Positions 46,669 to 56,072 of a stretch of 64,000 nucleotides of DNA are shown here, in pieces. The notes below the pieces were generated by a model. That model saw nothing but the letters and a program-made list of their open reading frames with translations, was not told the DNA's origin and did not search any database. The translations under genes and the position numbers were made by a program. The stretch covers positions 62,001-126,000 of the forward strand of contig DKOR01000013.1 of assembly GCA_002470825.1 (NCBI GenBank), given 5' to 3'. Each line of letters opens with the position of its first letter. Positions within the stretch are counted from its first letter, which is position 1. Source of the stretch: Thiotrichaceae bacterium UBA7357 (GTDB lineage: Bacteria; Pseudomonadota; Gammaproteobacteria; Eutrophobiales; Eutrophobiaceae).

Positions 46669-48420
46669 CTAAGAAGACTGTTTGGTATTTAAATGTTGAA
46701 GCAATATATTTGCTTCTGCTCCAGATGAGGTGTTGAGGACTTTTTTACTTAGACTAGCCAATGCGTCGATATTGGTACTATTTATTATTTTTTTAATCTC
46801 TAATAGAGATGCAGCATGTACACTAAGTTCTCTAAGCCCCAAACCTAATAATAATTTTGTGTATATTTTTTCTCCCGCCATTTCACCACACATCGAAACA
46901 GGGATGTTGGCCTTCTTTCCGGCCTTAATAATAGTATTTATTAATCTTAAAACGGCAGGATGTAAAGGATCATATAGATAGTTAACTTCATCATTAACCC
47001 TGTCTATTGCCATAGTATATTGAATTAGATCATTTGTACCTATAGAAATAAAATCGAGTTTTTCAGCAAAGATATCAGCACATATAGCAGCTGCGGGTAC
47101 TTCAATCATTCCTCCTATCTCTATATTAGAGTCATAAGCAATAGAACGATTGTCGAGGTCAATCTTAATGTCCTCAACCATTTTCAAAACTTGTTGCATT
47201 TCTTGAATATTAGTCAACATCGGAATCATTATTTTTACTAGTCCATGTGCTGAAGCTCTTAATATTGCACGTAATTGAGGACGAAATAATCCTGGTTCTT
47301 TTAAACACAATCGTATTGCACGCAAACCCAATGCCGGGCTAAATCTAAGTTGACCGGTTTGGCTACCAGCGCCATCGACTTGTTTATCAGCTCCTAAATC
47401 AAGAGTTCGAATAGTCAAAGGTAGCCCACGTAGAGCCTTGAGTACATTTAGATATGTTTCAAAATGTTCATCTTCGTCTGGTGGTGTTTCTCTGTTCATA
47501 TAAAGAAATTCTGTGCGATAAAGACCAACACCTTTTGCTCCTACATCTCTTACAGTTTCGAAATCTTTTGGTAATTCGATATTAGCAGTAAGAGTTATCG
47601 GTATACCATCTGCTGATTCTGTAGGGGCATTCTTAAGTTTTCGAAGTGATGAATAATAACGTTTTACTTCTCGTTGTCTTTTTTTATAATAACTTCTAAT
47701 AGACCTACTAGGCTCTATCAGAAGCATACCTGTACTACCATCCATAATAACTAAATCTTCATTTTTAAAAAATCGACGGGCATTATGTAAGCCGACCACG
47801 GCAGGAATACCTAAACTTCTTGCTAAAATTGCCGTATGTGATGTTGGTCCACCGAACTCTGTAGCAAAAGCAGTGATCCCATAGTGTTGCATCAATACAG
47901 TATCGGCAGGAGTTAGATCATCAGCCACAATAATTCTGTTTTTCAAATGATCATCGGGCACCTCATGTAATAGTGGTTTCTGTTTTAATAAAACACGTAA
48001 AATTCTATTTACAACATGATCAACATCATCACGACGCGTGCTGAGATAGGCATCGGCCATTTCATTAAAGACATTAACCAACGCATCACGTTGTAATTTC
48101 AATGCCCATTCAGCATTGCACGAACGTTCTTTAATAATTCGTTTCGGTTCCTCTGTTAGAGTAATATCTTCCAACATTAGTAAATGAGTATCTATAAAAG
48201 CAGAGACATCAACTGCTGTTGAAGTAGGGATATGATCGCGTATGGCACGTAATTGTTGACGTGCATCAGCTATAGCATTATTGAAGCGTGATAGCTCATC
48301 GTTAACCTGTGAGTTACGAATAGTGTATTCAGGCACATCGAGTTGATCGTGTTGCATAATATGAACCTGCCCTATGGCAATTCCACGAGACACACTTACT
48401 CCTTGAATTGATATCGTCAT
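46669..48420 (-). CDS. ptsI: PEP-protein phosphotransferase, enzyme I (PTS)
   Basis: Transfers phosphate from PEP to HPr. The active His is in EFGGPTSHTAILARSLGIPAVVGLH; PEP-binding GVGLYRTEFLYMNRETPPDEDEHFETY and the C-terminal IGTNDLIQYTMAIDR and SMCGEMAG stretches are intact. 583 residues, without the GAF domain of PtsP. No sugar permease is nearby, so it serves a regulatory PTS with HPr and EIIA-Ntr. Overlaps ptsH by four bases. Confidence 0.92.
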   Translation of the reverse strand: MTISIQGVSVSRGIAIGQVHIMQHDQLDVPEYTIRNSQVNDELSRFNNAIADARQQLRAIRDHIPTSTAVDVSAFIDTHLLMLEDITLTEEPKRIIKERSCNAEWALKLQRDALVNVFNEMADAYLSTRRDDVDHVVNRILRVLLKQKPLLHEVPDDHLKNRIIVADDLTPADTVLMQHYGITAFATEFGGPTSHTAILARSLGIPAVVGLHNARRFFKNEDLVIMDGSTGMLLIEPSRSIRSYYKKRQREVKRYYSSLRKLKNAPTESADGIPITLTANIELPKDFETVRDVGAKGVGLYRTEFLYMNRETPPDEDEHFETYLNVLKALRGLPLTIRTLDLGADKQVDGAGSQTGQLRFSPALGLRAIRLCLKEPGLFRPQLRAILRASAHGLVKIMIPMLTNIQEMQQVLKMVEDIKIDLDNRSIAYDSNIEIGGMIEVPAAAICADIFAEKLDFISIGTNDLIQYTMAIDRVNDEVNYLYDPLHPAVLRLINTIIKAGKKANIPVSMCGEMAGEKIYTKLLLGLGLRELSVHAASLLEIKKIINSTNIDALASLSKKVLNTSSGAEANILLQHLNTKQSS

Positions 48421-48686
48421 TCGTCCTCACCAAATTTATCATTTATCAGTGCTGAAACCGCCATCATCGCCTCGTCTTCATCGCTACCTATAGTTCTAAC
48501 CTCGATCAAAGCATTTTTCCCCGCAGCAAGCATCATTAATCCCATGATACTTTTACCGCTAACTTCACGATGTACAAATTTAATATTTATCTCCGCATTA
48601 AAGCCTGAAGCGACTTGAACAAATTTAGCAGCAGCGCGTGCATGTAAACCTAACTTATTGATTATTTTTATCTTTCTATAATTCAT
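48417..48686 (-). CDS. ptsH: Phosphocarrier protein HPr/NPr
   Basis: 89-residue phosphocarrier. The phosphorylated His lies in KLGLHARAAAKFVQVA and the regulatory Ser in SGKSIMGLMMLAAG. The Ser site is the target of HprK where that kinase exists; no intact hprK is seen here. The ATG overlaps the last codons of the broken EIIA gene upstream. Confidence 0.94.
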   Translation of the reverse strand: MNYRKIKIINKLGLHARAAAKFVQVASGFNAEINIKFVHREVSGKSIMGLMMLAAGKNALIEVRTIGSDEDEAMMAVSALINDKFGEDE

Positions 48687-49071
48687 TGATAGCCATCATC
48701 ATTTCATCAATACCATACTTACAGTCCTTGATTGTTTATCCACCTAGGTAAAAATTTGAATAATTAGAAAGCCAGCTGAGATAAATCCGAGATGATTTAA
48801 AATAATGATGATGGTTATCTTCATCTCAATATCTGAGCTCTATGTAATACTGGTTAGTGTAGAATCATTAAAGTCAGTTAATACAAGTACATTATAATAA
48901 GCACGGAGCACCTTTATTAAAAATTTCCTGATCGGTATAAAACAGAATTACTGGCACCTCTGTTAGCTGAAAATAATTTAACTTCAAGCAGATTATTTTT
49001 AACCATAAGATTACTTTAAAAAAGGCGGCTCTAATATTGCCATGTAAAATTATCAATCTATCTACACTCAT
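48676..49071 (-). pseudogene. Broken PTS EIIA-Man-type gene between rapZ and ptsH
   Basis: The interval is exactly 396 bases (132 codons), the size of an EIIA-Man gene, and starts with ATG one base after the rapZ stop. Frame 1 reads MSVDRLIILHGNIRAAFFKV, matching the EIIA start around its phosphorylated His (VTHGNIG-like). It then hits stops; in another frame VLVLTDFNDSTLTSIT matches the family core VLVLTDLYGSTPSNIA, again followed by a stop; frame 1 resumes with GIDEMMMAINEL and a stop overlapping the ptsH ATG. Several frameshifts and stops make it non-functional. Synteny (rapZ-EIIA-ptsH-ptsI) supports the identity. Confidence 0.85.
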
Positions 49072-49072
49072 A

Positions 49073-49942
49073 TTAAAGATCTCGATGCCTTACTATGACC
49101 TGTCTTTCTTCTTGTATAAAATATTTCGCTAATTGTTCGGCAATAAATACGGACCGATGATGACCGCCGGTGCAACCACAAGCGATGGTTAAGTAACTAC
49201 GATTGTCCATTTCAAATCGTGGGATCCATTGCTCAAGAAAATACTTAAGATCATACAACATTTGCATAACACTACTCTCTTTTAATAAGAACTCAATGAT
49301 CGGCTCATCTTTTCCAGTGTGTTGACGTAGATGTTTTTCCCAATATGGATTTGGCAAACATCTTAAATCGAAAATAAAATCTGAATCCTTAGGCAAACCA
49401 TTTTTATAGCCAAAAGAAATTATTTGTAACGATAGAATAGATTTATTTCTACGTACAATACGTTCACAAACAATATCACGTAATTCTTTCAAATGCATAA
49501 AACTAGTATCAATAAGTAGATCTGACGCTTGTGCAATTTCGAGAGTAATCTCTCGTTCCTTATAAATTGCATCAAGCAAAGATACCTGATCAGATGACAA
49601 TGGGTGTTTACGCCTAGTTTCGCTAAACCGTTTTGTTAAAACCTCATCATTTGCGTCGACATATATTAATTCTATTTTAATTTTTTCATTTAAAAACGAC
49701 TTAATTCTTTCAGGAAGATGATCAAGATCATTTTTTTTATTGCGTGCATCTATCCCAATTGCTACTAGTTCAGGGAGGTCAGTATCTTCTTTTGAAAACT
49801 GGGAAATCAGTTCGCTAAGTAAACTAATAGGTAAGTTATCAATTGTATAACAAGAAAGATCTTCCAATGAATTTAATACAACTGTTTTTCCTGCTCCAGA
49901 CAGGCCACTAACAATAATTAACCGACGCTTTATCTCTTTCAT
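49073..49942 (-). CDS. rapZ: RNase adapter RapZ
   Basis: P-loop protein (SGLSGAGKTVVLNSLED, residues 12-28) with the C-terminal GYKNGLPKDSDFIFDLRCLPNPYW and IACGCTGGHHRSVFIAEQL signatures. In enterobacteria it guides RNase E to the GlmZ small RNA and controls amino-sugar synthesis. Length 289. Follows ptsN after a 279-base gap, which in relatives holds hprK or is absent. Confidence 0.94.
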   Translation of the reverse strand: MKEIKRRLIIVSGLSGAGKTVVLNSLEDLSCYTIDNLPISLLSELISQFSKEDTDLPELVAIGIDARNKKNDLDHLPERIKSFLNEKIKIELIYVDANDEVLTKRFSETRRKHPLSSDQVSLLDAIYKEREITLEIAQASDLLIDTSFMHLKELRDIVCERIVRRNKSILSLQIISFGYKNGLPKDSDFIFDLRCLPNPYWEKHLRQHTGKDEPIIEFLLKESSVMQMLYDLKYFLEQWIPRFEMDNRSYLTIACGCTGGHHRSVFIAEQLAKYFIQEERQVIVRHRDL

Positions 49943-50070
49943 TTATTTATGTTCTAGCTGATTTTTTTATTTTAGCGATGGCTTGTCTCTAGTGTGGTAA
50001 TGTCAAGTTTAAAGATTCAACTAAGAAAAAACTATTTTATTATTCTAACCTGCACGCAATTTATCTTGCA

Positions 50071-50217
50071 TCAGGTTTGTTTTTTTAGATAATAACTACT
50101 CATTATAGATGATGACATTTTTAAAGACATGCTGTCTAGCTGTATGCGTAAACCCTGTTTTTTTATAGTATTTGCTATAAAACCTTCAGCACTTGTTCTA
50201 TCCATAAGTTCTGGCAT
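50071..50217 (-). pseudogene. Possible C-terminal scrap of hprK
   Basis: A 48-codon frame between ptsN and rapZ reads MPELMDRTSAEGFIANTIKK. The stretch DRTSAEGFIANTIKKQG recalls the C-terminal end of HPr kinase (pattern ...SAEDFIANQQ...), and this is the place where hprK lies in related operons. The match is short and no P-loop is present, so this is a tentative call. Confidence 0.28.
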
Positions 50218-50221
50218 GCTT

Positions 50222-50668
50222 TCATTTTGTTAATATTGAAAATATTTCCGCTGAAGAACGAGACTCTCTAAGCTTACTTATTGTTTTTTTATCGCTAAAC
50301 ACATCTGCGAGCATTGCCAATGCTTGCAGATGCTCATCAGTTGAATCTTCTGGAACAATCAATGCAAATATTAAGTCTACAAATATGTTATCAACAGCAT
50401 AATAGTCAACACTATTTTCAAGCTGTAAAAAAGCTGCAATTGTTTTTTTACTATTTTTTAAACGTCCATGTGGGATTGCAATTCCACCACCAAGTCCTGT
50501 ACTCCCAAGTCTTTCACGAGCACACAGACAATCAAAAACTTCTATTTGTGATGTGGCCTTATCAGAATCTGCGATAGTCTTTGCTAGTTTATCAAGCGCA
50601 TCTTTTTTACTATGGCAATCAACATCCAAAGTGATGCACTCAACTGATAAAATATCTGAAATATTCAT
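50222..50668 (-). CDS. ptsN: Nitrogen-regulatory EIIA-Ntr PtsN
   Basis: 148-residue EIIA of the fructose/nitrogen type. The phosphorylated His is in GIAIPHGRLKN; LGSTGLGGG precedes it and DLIFALIVPEDSTDEHLQALAMLADVF is typical. Acts with HPr and EI to control potassium uptake, nitrogen and stress outputs rather than sugar import. Located after hpf in the rpoN operon. Confidence 0.95.
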   Translation of the reverse strand: MNISDILSVECITLDVDCHSKKDALDKLAKTIADSDKATSQIEVFDCLCARERLGSTGLGGGIAIPHGRLKNSKKTIAAFLQLENSVDYYAVDNIFVDLIFALIVPEDSTDEHLQALAMLADVFSDKKTISKLRESRSSAEIFSILTK

Positions 50669-50708
50669 AATGACATAATAATTACTAATTCATTAAAAAG
50701 TTTAGAGC

Positions 50709-51035
50709 CTACTCTATTAATTTATTCTTCAAGCTGCCTTTCTCACGATGATGATCAATTAATTTTTCTTTATGTTTCTTTAACTGCCTATCTAATTTGT
50801 CAATCAGACCATCAATCGCAACATACATGTGTTCCTGTTCATTTTCAGCAAACAAGTTCCCACGATTAACATGAATAGTAGCCTCAGCTTTTTGTCGCTC
50901 CTTTTCAACACTCAAAATAACATGGATATTAATAATCTCATCAAAATGTCGCTCTAAGCGTTGAAATTTAGTATTCACATATGTTCTTAATGAGTCAGTA
51001 ATATCAATATGATGTCCGGTAATACTAATTTGCAT
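50709..51035 (-). CDS. hpf: Ribosome hibernation promoting factor HPF
   Basis: Short sigma-54 modulation protein binding the ribosomal decoding centre in stationary phase. MQISITGHHIDITDSLRTYV at the start, FDEIINIHVILSVEKERQKAEATIHV, and EHMYVAIDGLIDKLDRQLKKHKEK are characteristic. I place the start at 51035 (MQISITGH), the family's usual N terminus; an upstream in-frame ATG at 51044 would add three residues. Follows rpoN. Confidence 0.94.
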   Translation of the reverse strand: MQISITGHHIDITDSLRTYVNTKFQRLERHFDEIINIHVILSVEKERQKAEATIHVNRGNLFAENEQEHMYVAIDGLIDKLDRQLKKHKEKLIDHHREKGSLKNKLIE

Positions 51036-51067
51036 GATTAACATCTAACATAATTTTATTATAATCT

Positions 51068-52531
51068 TTAAGCAAGTCTCTTCCGCTCGTTTGATGGAGG
51101 TATTAACATCGCCTCTCTATATTTCGCAATGGTCCTTCTTGCAACATTAATCCCACGTTCTTCCAACACTCCTGCAATTTTACTATCACTAAGCGGTTTA
51201 TTAGGAGTCTCTGCACTTATCAATTTTTTAATCAACGCACGTATTGCTGTAGATGAACATATTCCACCATAATTTGTACTAACGTGACTAGAAAAAAAAT
51301 ACTTGAGTTCAAAAATACCACGAGGAGTATGCATATATTTGCGTGTAGTAACTCGAGAAATTGTAGATTCATGCATACCTAACGCTTCAGCGATATCGAA
51401 CAAAACTAAAGGCTTCATCGCTTCATCGCCGTGCTCAAGAAACGCTCGTTGCCTCTCCACTATACACGTTGCTACACGCAACAATGTTTCGCTCCGGCTG
51501 CGTATACTTTTTATAAACCAGCGAGCTTCTTGAAGATGAGATTTAAGAGAATTATTGTCATCACTATTATCCGCACGACGTATCATTTTGGCATAAGCTG
51601 AATTTATACGAAGATTAGGAATACCGTCTATATTCAAATCAACTTTCCATATACCTTTCAATTTTTTAACGTAAATATCGGGAACTATATATTCAGTATG
51701 GACATCACTGACTTCATTACCAGGCCTAGGATTCATCGACTGAATTAGACGAACAACTTCAGTTAATTCTTCCTGATCTAGTTTCATATTCCGCATAATC
51801 TGGTTGTAATCATGTGCAGCCAATAAATCTAAATGATGGTCTACTAGTCTTTTTGCTTCCTTCAATCGAAACGTGTCTACTTCACACTGATTCAATTGGA
51901 GGGTTAGACATTCTTTAAGATTTCTTGAACCAACACCCGCTGGTCCCATAGTCTGAATCATTCTTAATACTGCCTCAATTTCTTTAACATCAACATCTTC
52001 AAGATCATCTTTAACGGCTGCCAAAATATCTTTTAATGTGCCCCTTAAATATCCATTATCATCAAGTGAATCAATAATAGTCAAGGCAATTACTTTATCG
52101 CTATCGGTCATTTGTGCCAGATTCAACTGCTCTTCTAAATATTCTCGCAATGTGTTTTTACTAGAATCTTGGTTTTCAAAACCATCATAGTTGCTTTTAT
52201 CACTAGCCGTTTTTATGAAGTAAGAAGTACTGTCATAAATATCATCCCAACCACTATCAACAGGGAGTTCGTCTGGCATTGTCTCTTGATTTAGATCCGT
52301 CACCTTATCAGTAATATCTTTTTTTGTTTCGGACTCTATAGTTGTAGTTTCTTGAGAAGGTTTTTGCTCTGATTCACTCTCATCCATCTCCAACATCATG
52401 TTGGATTCAAGAGCTTCCTGAACCTCTGTTTGAAGTTCAACACCGGATAATTGCAACAATCGGATCGCTTGTTGTAACTGGGGTGTCATCTTCAGACTTT
52501 GCCCAATCTTTAATTGTAATGATTGCTTCAT
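51068..52531 (-). CDS. rpoN: RNA polymerase sigma-54 factor RpoN
   Basis: Alternative sigma factor for enhancer-dependent promoters. The Gln/Leu-rich region I ([28 protein letters not shown]), an acidic region II (about residues 50-110), the core-binding and HTH parts, and the C-terminal RpoN box [19 protein letters not shown] are all present. Length 487. Given type IV pili and PTS-Ntr genes in the same window, pilus and nitrogen genes are likely targets. Confidence 0.96.
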   Translation of the reverse strand: MKQSLQLKIGQSLKMTPQLQQAIRLLQLSGVELQTEVQEALESNMMLEMDESESEQKPSQETTTIESETKKDITDKVTDLNQETMPDELPVDSGWDDIYDSTSYFIKTASDKSNYDGFENQDSSKNTLREYLEEQLNLAQMTDSDKVIALTIIDSLDDNGYLRGTLKDILAAVKDDLEDVDVKEIEAVLRMIQTMGPAGVGSRNLKECLTLQLNQCEVDTFRLKEAKRLVDHHLDLLAAHDYNQIMRNMKLDQEELTEVVRLIQSMNPRPGNEVSDVHTEYIVPDIYVKKLKGIWKVDLNIDGIPNLRINSAYAKMIRRADNSDDNNSLKSHLQEARWFIKSIRSRSETLLRVATCIVERQRAFLEHGDEAMKPLVLFDIAEALGMHESTISRVTTRKYMHTPRGIFELKYFFSSHVSTNYGGICSSTAIRALIKKLISAETPNKPLSDSKIAGVLEERGINVARRTIAKYREAMLIPPSNERKRLA

Positions 52532-52589
52532 ATTGGCTAAGTGTAACTTAAAAACTATCAGTTTAGATTAATACTAATAAACAATAAGT

Positions 52590-53315
52590 TTAAAGTGAAA
52601 ATTGTTCTCCTAAGTAAACATCTCTAACTTGTTCATTATTTAATATTAGTTCTGGCGAACCTTCCGCAAGAATTTTCCCGTCGTTCACAATATACGCTCG
52701 GTCGCAGGTTCCAAGTGTTTCTCGTACATTATGGTCCGTAATCAATACCCCTATACCATGCTCACAGAGCCTATGAATCAAACGCTGTATATCACTAATT
52801 GAGATAGGATCTATCCCTGCAAAAGGCTCATCTAGTAATAAGAAGCGTGGCTCTGAGGCTAGTGCTCTAGCTATCTCCAAACGTCGTCGTTCTCCTCCTG
52901 AGAGACTCATACCCAAATTATCTCTCAGATGAGATATGTGGAATTCTTGTAATAATAACTCAAGTCTTTGCTTCGCTTTTCGCCGATCATTTGGCATCTG
53001 CATCTCGAGTATTGCCATAATATTATCTTCAACTGTCAATTTTCTGAACACAGACGCTTCTTGTGGTAAGTATCCAAGTCCTAGATGAGACCTTTGATCT
53101 ATGCTAAGCCTACTTATTTCACTATTATCAAGATGAATAGTGCCACCATCTGATGGCACTAGTCCCACAATCATATTAAAGCTAGTTGTTTTACCGGCAC
53201 CATTTGGGCCTAGTAGGCCTATAGTCTCGCCACTTTGGACAGAAAGGCTCAAATCCGATACGACCTTTCTTGATCGATAAGACTTTGAGAGATGACGTAC
53301 TGATAAAATACTCAT
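52590..53315 (-). CDS. lptB: LPS export ABC transporter ATP-binding protein LptB
   Basis: ATPase powering LPS extraction from the inner membrane (LptB2FG). Walker [22 protein letters not shown]-loop [20 protein letters not shown], signature [15 protein letters not shown], Walker [15 protein letters not shown] and the H-loop [10 protein letters not shown]. 241 residues. Between lptA and rpoN as usual. Confidence 0.96.
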   Translation of the reverse strand: MSILSVRHLSKSYRSRKVVSDLSLSVQSGETIGLLGPNGAGKTTSFNMIVGLVPSDGGTIHLDNSEISRLSIDQRSHLGLGYLPQEASVFRKLTVEDNIMAILEMQMPNDRRKAKQRLELLLQEFHISHLRDNLGMSLSGGERRRLEIARALASEPRFLLLDEPFAGIDPISISDIQRLIHRLCEHGIGVLITDHNVRETLGTCDRAYIVNDGKILAEGSPELILNNEQVRDVYLGEQFSL

Positions 53316-53425
53316 AGCAGTATGCTTTAGTAAGTATTAGCCAAAATATTACAATATTAATTATTAATATCACTTATTTGCATAAGCACACTAAAATTTA
53401 TTAAATTTTGAGCATTTCAATTTCA

Positions 53426-53986
53426 TCATTTTTTATTTTTTTTAATGATAATTTTCACACGCCCATTAGAATTCTTCTTGCTACCTTCGTCTCTGACCTT
53501 AGTTTCTTTGCTAGAACCTTTTGCTTTTACTTGGCTTAGCACAGTGTCATACTCGATCCGACTGCCACTAAAACGTAATCCTTCTTGAGTGACTAATGCC
53601 TCATCGATCAATATGACATAATCTTTTAATGCATAATACTCCATTTTTAGTGCTTCTGCTTCATCATATATTTTACTATCATCAGGTAATTGTCGATAGG
53701 TTGCAGGTCGACCTTCCATAATGACAAGCTCTGTTTCATCATTAGCATCATTGTAGACGGTCATAGTATGTCCAGTCATATGAATACTGCCCTGATCCAC
53801 AACTACATCACCACGGTAAATAGTAATACCTTTTATTTCGTCCATTTCTGCTGAGTCAGCTTCGATCTGAATATCCTGTTGCTTGTCTGTAGATAATGCG
53901 AGCGCATAATTCATCATCGAAACAAGAGACACGACCCATATTAATTTATTGAGAAGCTTGTTTTGGTTCAACCGTCGTCTGTACAT
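53426..53986 (-). CDS. lptA: LPS transport periplasmic protein LptA
   Basis: Periplasmic bridge protein of the Lpt machine. Signal peptide MYRRRLNQNKLLNKLIWVVS to about ALA, then the OstA domain: DIQIEADSAEMDEIKGITIYRGDVVVDQGSIHMTG. I place the start at 53986, where the signal peptide begins and GGAG precedes the ATG; a longer frame to 54100 would put 38 residues in front of the signal. It overlaps lptC by about 41 bases. The C-terminus is Lys-rich. Confidence 0.9.
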   Translation of the reverse strand: MYRRRLNQNKLLNKLIWVVSLVSMMNYALALSTDKQQDIQIEADSAEMDEIKGITIYRGDVVVDQGSIHMTGHTMTVYNDANDETELVIMEGRPATYRQLPDDSKIYDEAEALKMEYYALKDYVILIDEALVTQEGLRFSGSRIEYDTVLSQVKAKGSSKETKVRDEGSKKNSNGRVKIIIKKNKK

Positions 53987-54524
53987 TACTAAGAAACTCC
54001 ATTCGTTGTTCTTGAAAATAAATGCGCATCCCAATCGAATTTGTAACGGTACGTTTTGTGATGAAGGTTGCAGCTTTATCCGTTTCCGCATATTTTTCAT
54101 CGACTAGCACACGTGCATCTTCAGCTATCAATTCAACTTTGAGATTACCAAGCTCATCATCTTGATGTAAATATACATTTCCACTTAATAATATAACGTC
54201 ATTATTAGATGTGACCCAACCACTATCAGCTGTAATCATAATTGATGGCCTATCTACACGAAATATTTCAAGCTCCGGCTTATGTAACTCACTCGTATTA
54301 TCATCCTGATAATGTGACATATAAACTGCTCTAAGTCGGTTTTTAGGTGTCCCATCCTCGTTCATCGTTAAGGTCGTGAAATTTTCCAAATAATAGTCAG
54401 GATAATGCGCCAATTCATTTAATTTTGTAGCATCACCTTCTGTTAGCGTATCAAGGGTCCAATAACTGAATCCTGCAATAACTAGTAAAATAGATATTAA
54501 TTTCCATCTCTCACTGAACATCAA
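53946..54524 (-). CDS. lptC: LPS export protein LptC
   Basis: Bitopic inner-membrane protein that hands LPS to LptA. An N-terminal anchor (WKLISILLVIAGFSYWTL) precedes the OstA-like domain with NFTTLTMNEDGTPKNRLRA and GNVYLHQDD; 192 residues. Sequence conservation is low, but position between kdsC and lptA makes the call secure. Confidence 0.9.
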   Translation of the reverse strand: MMFSERWKLISILLVIAGFSYWTLDTLTEGDATKLNELAHYPDYYLENFTTLTMNEDGTPKNRLRAVYMSHYQDDNTSELHKPELEIFRVDRPSIMITADSGWVTSNNDVILLSGNVYLHQDDELGNLKVELIAEDARVLVDEKYAETDKAATFITKRTVTNSIGMRIYFQEQRMEFLSNVQTTVEPKQASQ

Positions 54525-54549
54525 TCTTGTTTAATCGAAGTCAAAAAAA

Positions 54550-55083
54550 TCACGCAGAGAGGTATCTTTTAATTCGATCATCATATTTATTCTGGGCACG
54601 CATGATTAATTCACAGACTTCTCTCACAGCACCTAGACCTCCACTGTTTTCTGTTATCCATACCGCATAATTTTTAACTTCAACTCGTGCATCAGCAACT
54701 GCAATAGGTAACCCAACATGGACCATAGCAGGTAAGTCAATAACATCATCGCCTGTGTAAGCAACTTGTTCTTGTTCAAGGTCCAGTTCTTTAATAAGTT
54801 TTAACAACCTTACCCCCTTATCTTTTTCATTTTGGAAAACATACTCTATTCCAAGACATTCCATTCGTTCCGCAACAATATTAGAAGATCGCGCTGTAAT
54901 AACTGCCACCTTGCAACCAGCCTCCATTAACATTACCAGTCCATGTCCGTCACGCACATGAAATGACTTGTATTCATTACCACTTTCACCGAGTATGAGT
55001 TTGCCATCGGTTAAAACACCATCCACATCAAACACTGCTAACTTTATTTTAGCAGCTTTTTCCATAATCGTTTTTTTATCCAT
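54550..55083 (-). CDS. kdsC: KDO-8-phosphate phosphatase KdsC
   Basis: HAD-family tetrameric phosphatase of KDO synthesis. Motif I LAVFDVDGVLTDGKL (nucleophile Asp), GHGLVMLMEAGCKVAVITARSS (motif II), and motif III AYTGDDVIDLPAM. 177 residues, cap-less as expected. Six bases after kdsD. Confidence 0.95.
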   Translation of the reverse strand: MDKKTIMEKAAKIKLAVFDVDGVLTDGKLILGESGNEYKSFHVRDGHGLVMLMEAGCKVAVITARSSNIVAERMECLGIEYVFQNEKDKGVRLLKLIKELDLEQEQVAYTGDDVIDLPAMVHVGLPIAVADARVEVKNYAVWITENSGGLGAVREVCELIMRAQNKYDDRIKRYLSA

Positions 55084-55088
55084 CTTCT

Positions 55089-56069
55089 TTAGACAACCCG
55101 TGCTCGTAATAAATCATGCATATTTAGTATTCCAATCAATTTTCCTTGTCCATCAACAACGACAAGTGCATTTATGCTATATCTTTCCATAAGTGACAAT
55201 GCAGAAGCAGCAAGTGAGTTGGCTTTTATATTTTTACCGTTCTTAGTCATGACATCTTTTACAAGACAAGTATTGATATCGACTTTTGAATCTAGCGTTC
55301 GACGCAAGTCTCCGTCAGTAAAAATACCTAATATCCCATTGTCATCATCCACGATAGTTGTAACACCCAAGCCTTTTTGTGTCATCTCAATTAATGCATC
55401 ACTTAGTGATGCTGACTCAGAGACTTTAGGAATTTCATCATCCGCATGCATGATATCACCAACATGCAATAGCAACCGTCGTCCTAATACACCACCGGGG
55501 TGAGACAAGGCAAAATCATCTTTACTAAATCCACGCGCCTCAAGTAGCGCTATTGAAATCGCATCGCCCATCGCAAGTGTCGCTGTAGTGCTAGATGTTG
55601 GCGCCAGCCCGAGCGGGCAAGCTTCTTTGCTAACGCTTATATCAATATTAACAGTTGCAATTTTAGCAAGTGTTGAATTAGTTTTTCCAGTCAAAGCGAT
55701 CATAGGAGTATTTAATCTTTTAATTACTGGCAACAAGGCGACGATTTCATCTGTTTCGCCTGAATTAGATAAGAGCATCACAACATCCTTATTAGTTATC
55801 ATACCTAAGTCGCCATGACTAGCTTCCCCGGGATGCACAAAGAAGGCTGGCGTCCCCGTGCTTGCTAAGGTTGCTGCTATTTTGTTGCCAATATGTCCCG
55901 ATTTACCCATACCAATAACAACAATACGTCCTTCGCATTGAAGCAATAAATCACAAGCTATAACAAACTTATCATCAATACGTTCTATCAATTCTGTAAG
56001 TGCTATTTGCTCGGTTTCAATAACTGCTTTTCCGAGAGCTATAATTTTATCAGGGCTTATTTTATTCAT
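55089..56069 (-). CDS. kdsD: Arabinose-5-phosphate isomerase KdsD
   Basis: Makes the arabinose-5-phosphate used for KDO. The SIS domain has GMGKSGHIGNKIAATLASTGTPAFFVHPGEASHGDLGMI and LSNSGETDEI; two CBS domains follow (about residues 210-326). Length 326 matches. Follows yrbG by four bases. Confidence 0.95.
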   Translation of the reverse strand: MNKISPDKIIALGKAVIETEQIALTELIERIDDKFVIACDLLLQCEGRIVVIGMGKSGHIGNKIAATLASTGTPAFFVHPGEASHGDLGMITNKDVVMLLSNSGETDEIVALLPVIKRLNTPMIALTGKTNSTLAKIATVNIDISVSKEACPLGLAPTSSTTATLAMGDAISIALLEARGFSKDDFALSHPGGVLGRRLLLHVGDIMHADDEIPKVSESASLSDALIEMTQKGLGVTTIVDDDNGILGIFTDGDLRRTLDSKVDINTCLVKDVMTKNGKNIKANSLAASALSLMERYSINALVVVDGQGKLIGILNMHDLLRARVV

Positions 56070-56072
56070 GCT

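Noticed and set aside
49943..50070. Search for an HPr kinase P-loop between ptsN and rapZ
   Set aside because: No Walker A or HprK signature in any frame; only the weak tail-like frame at 50071-50217 was kept, at low confidence.
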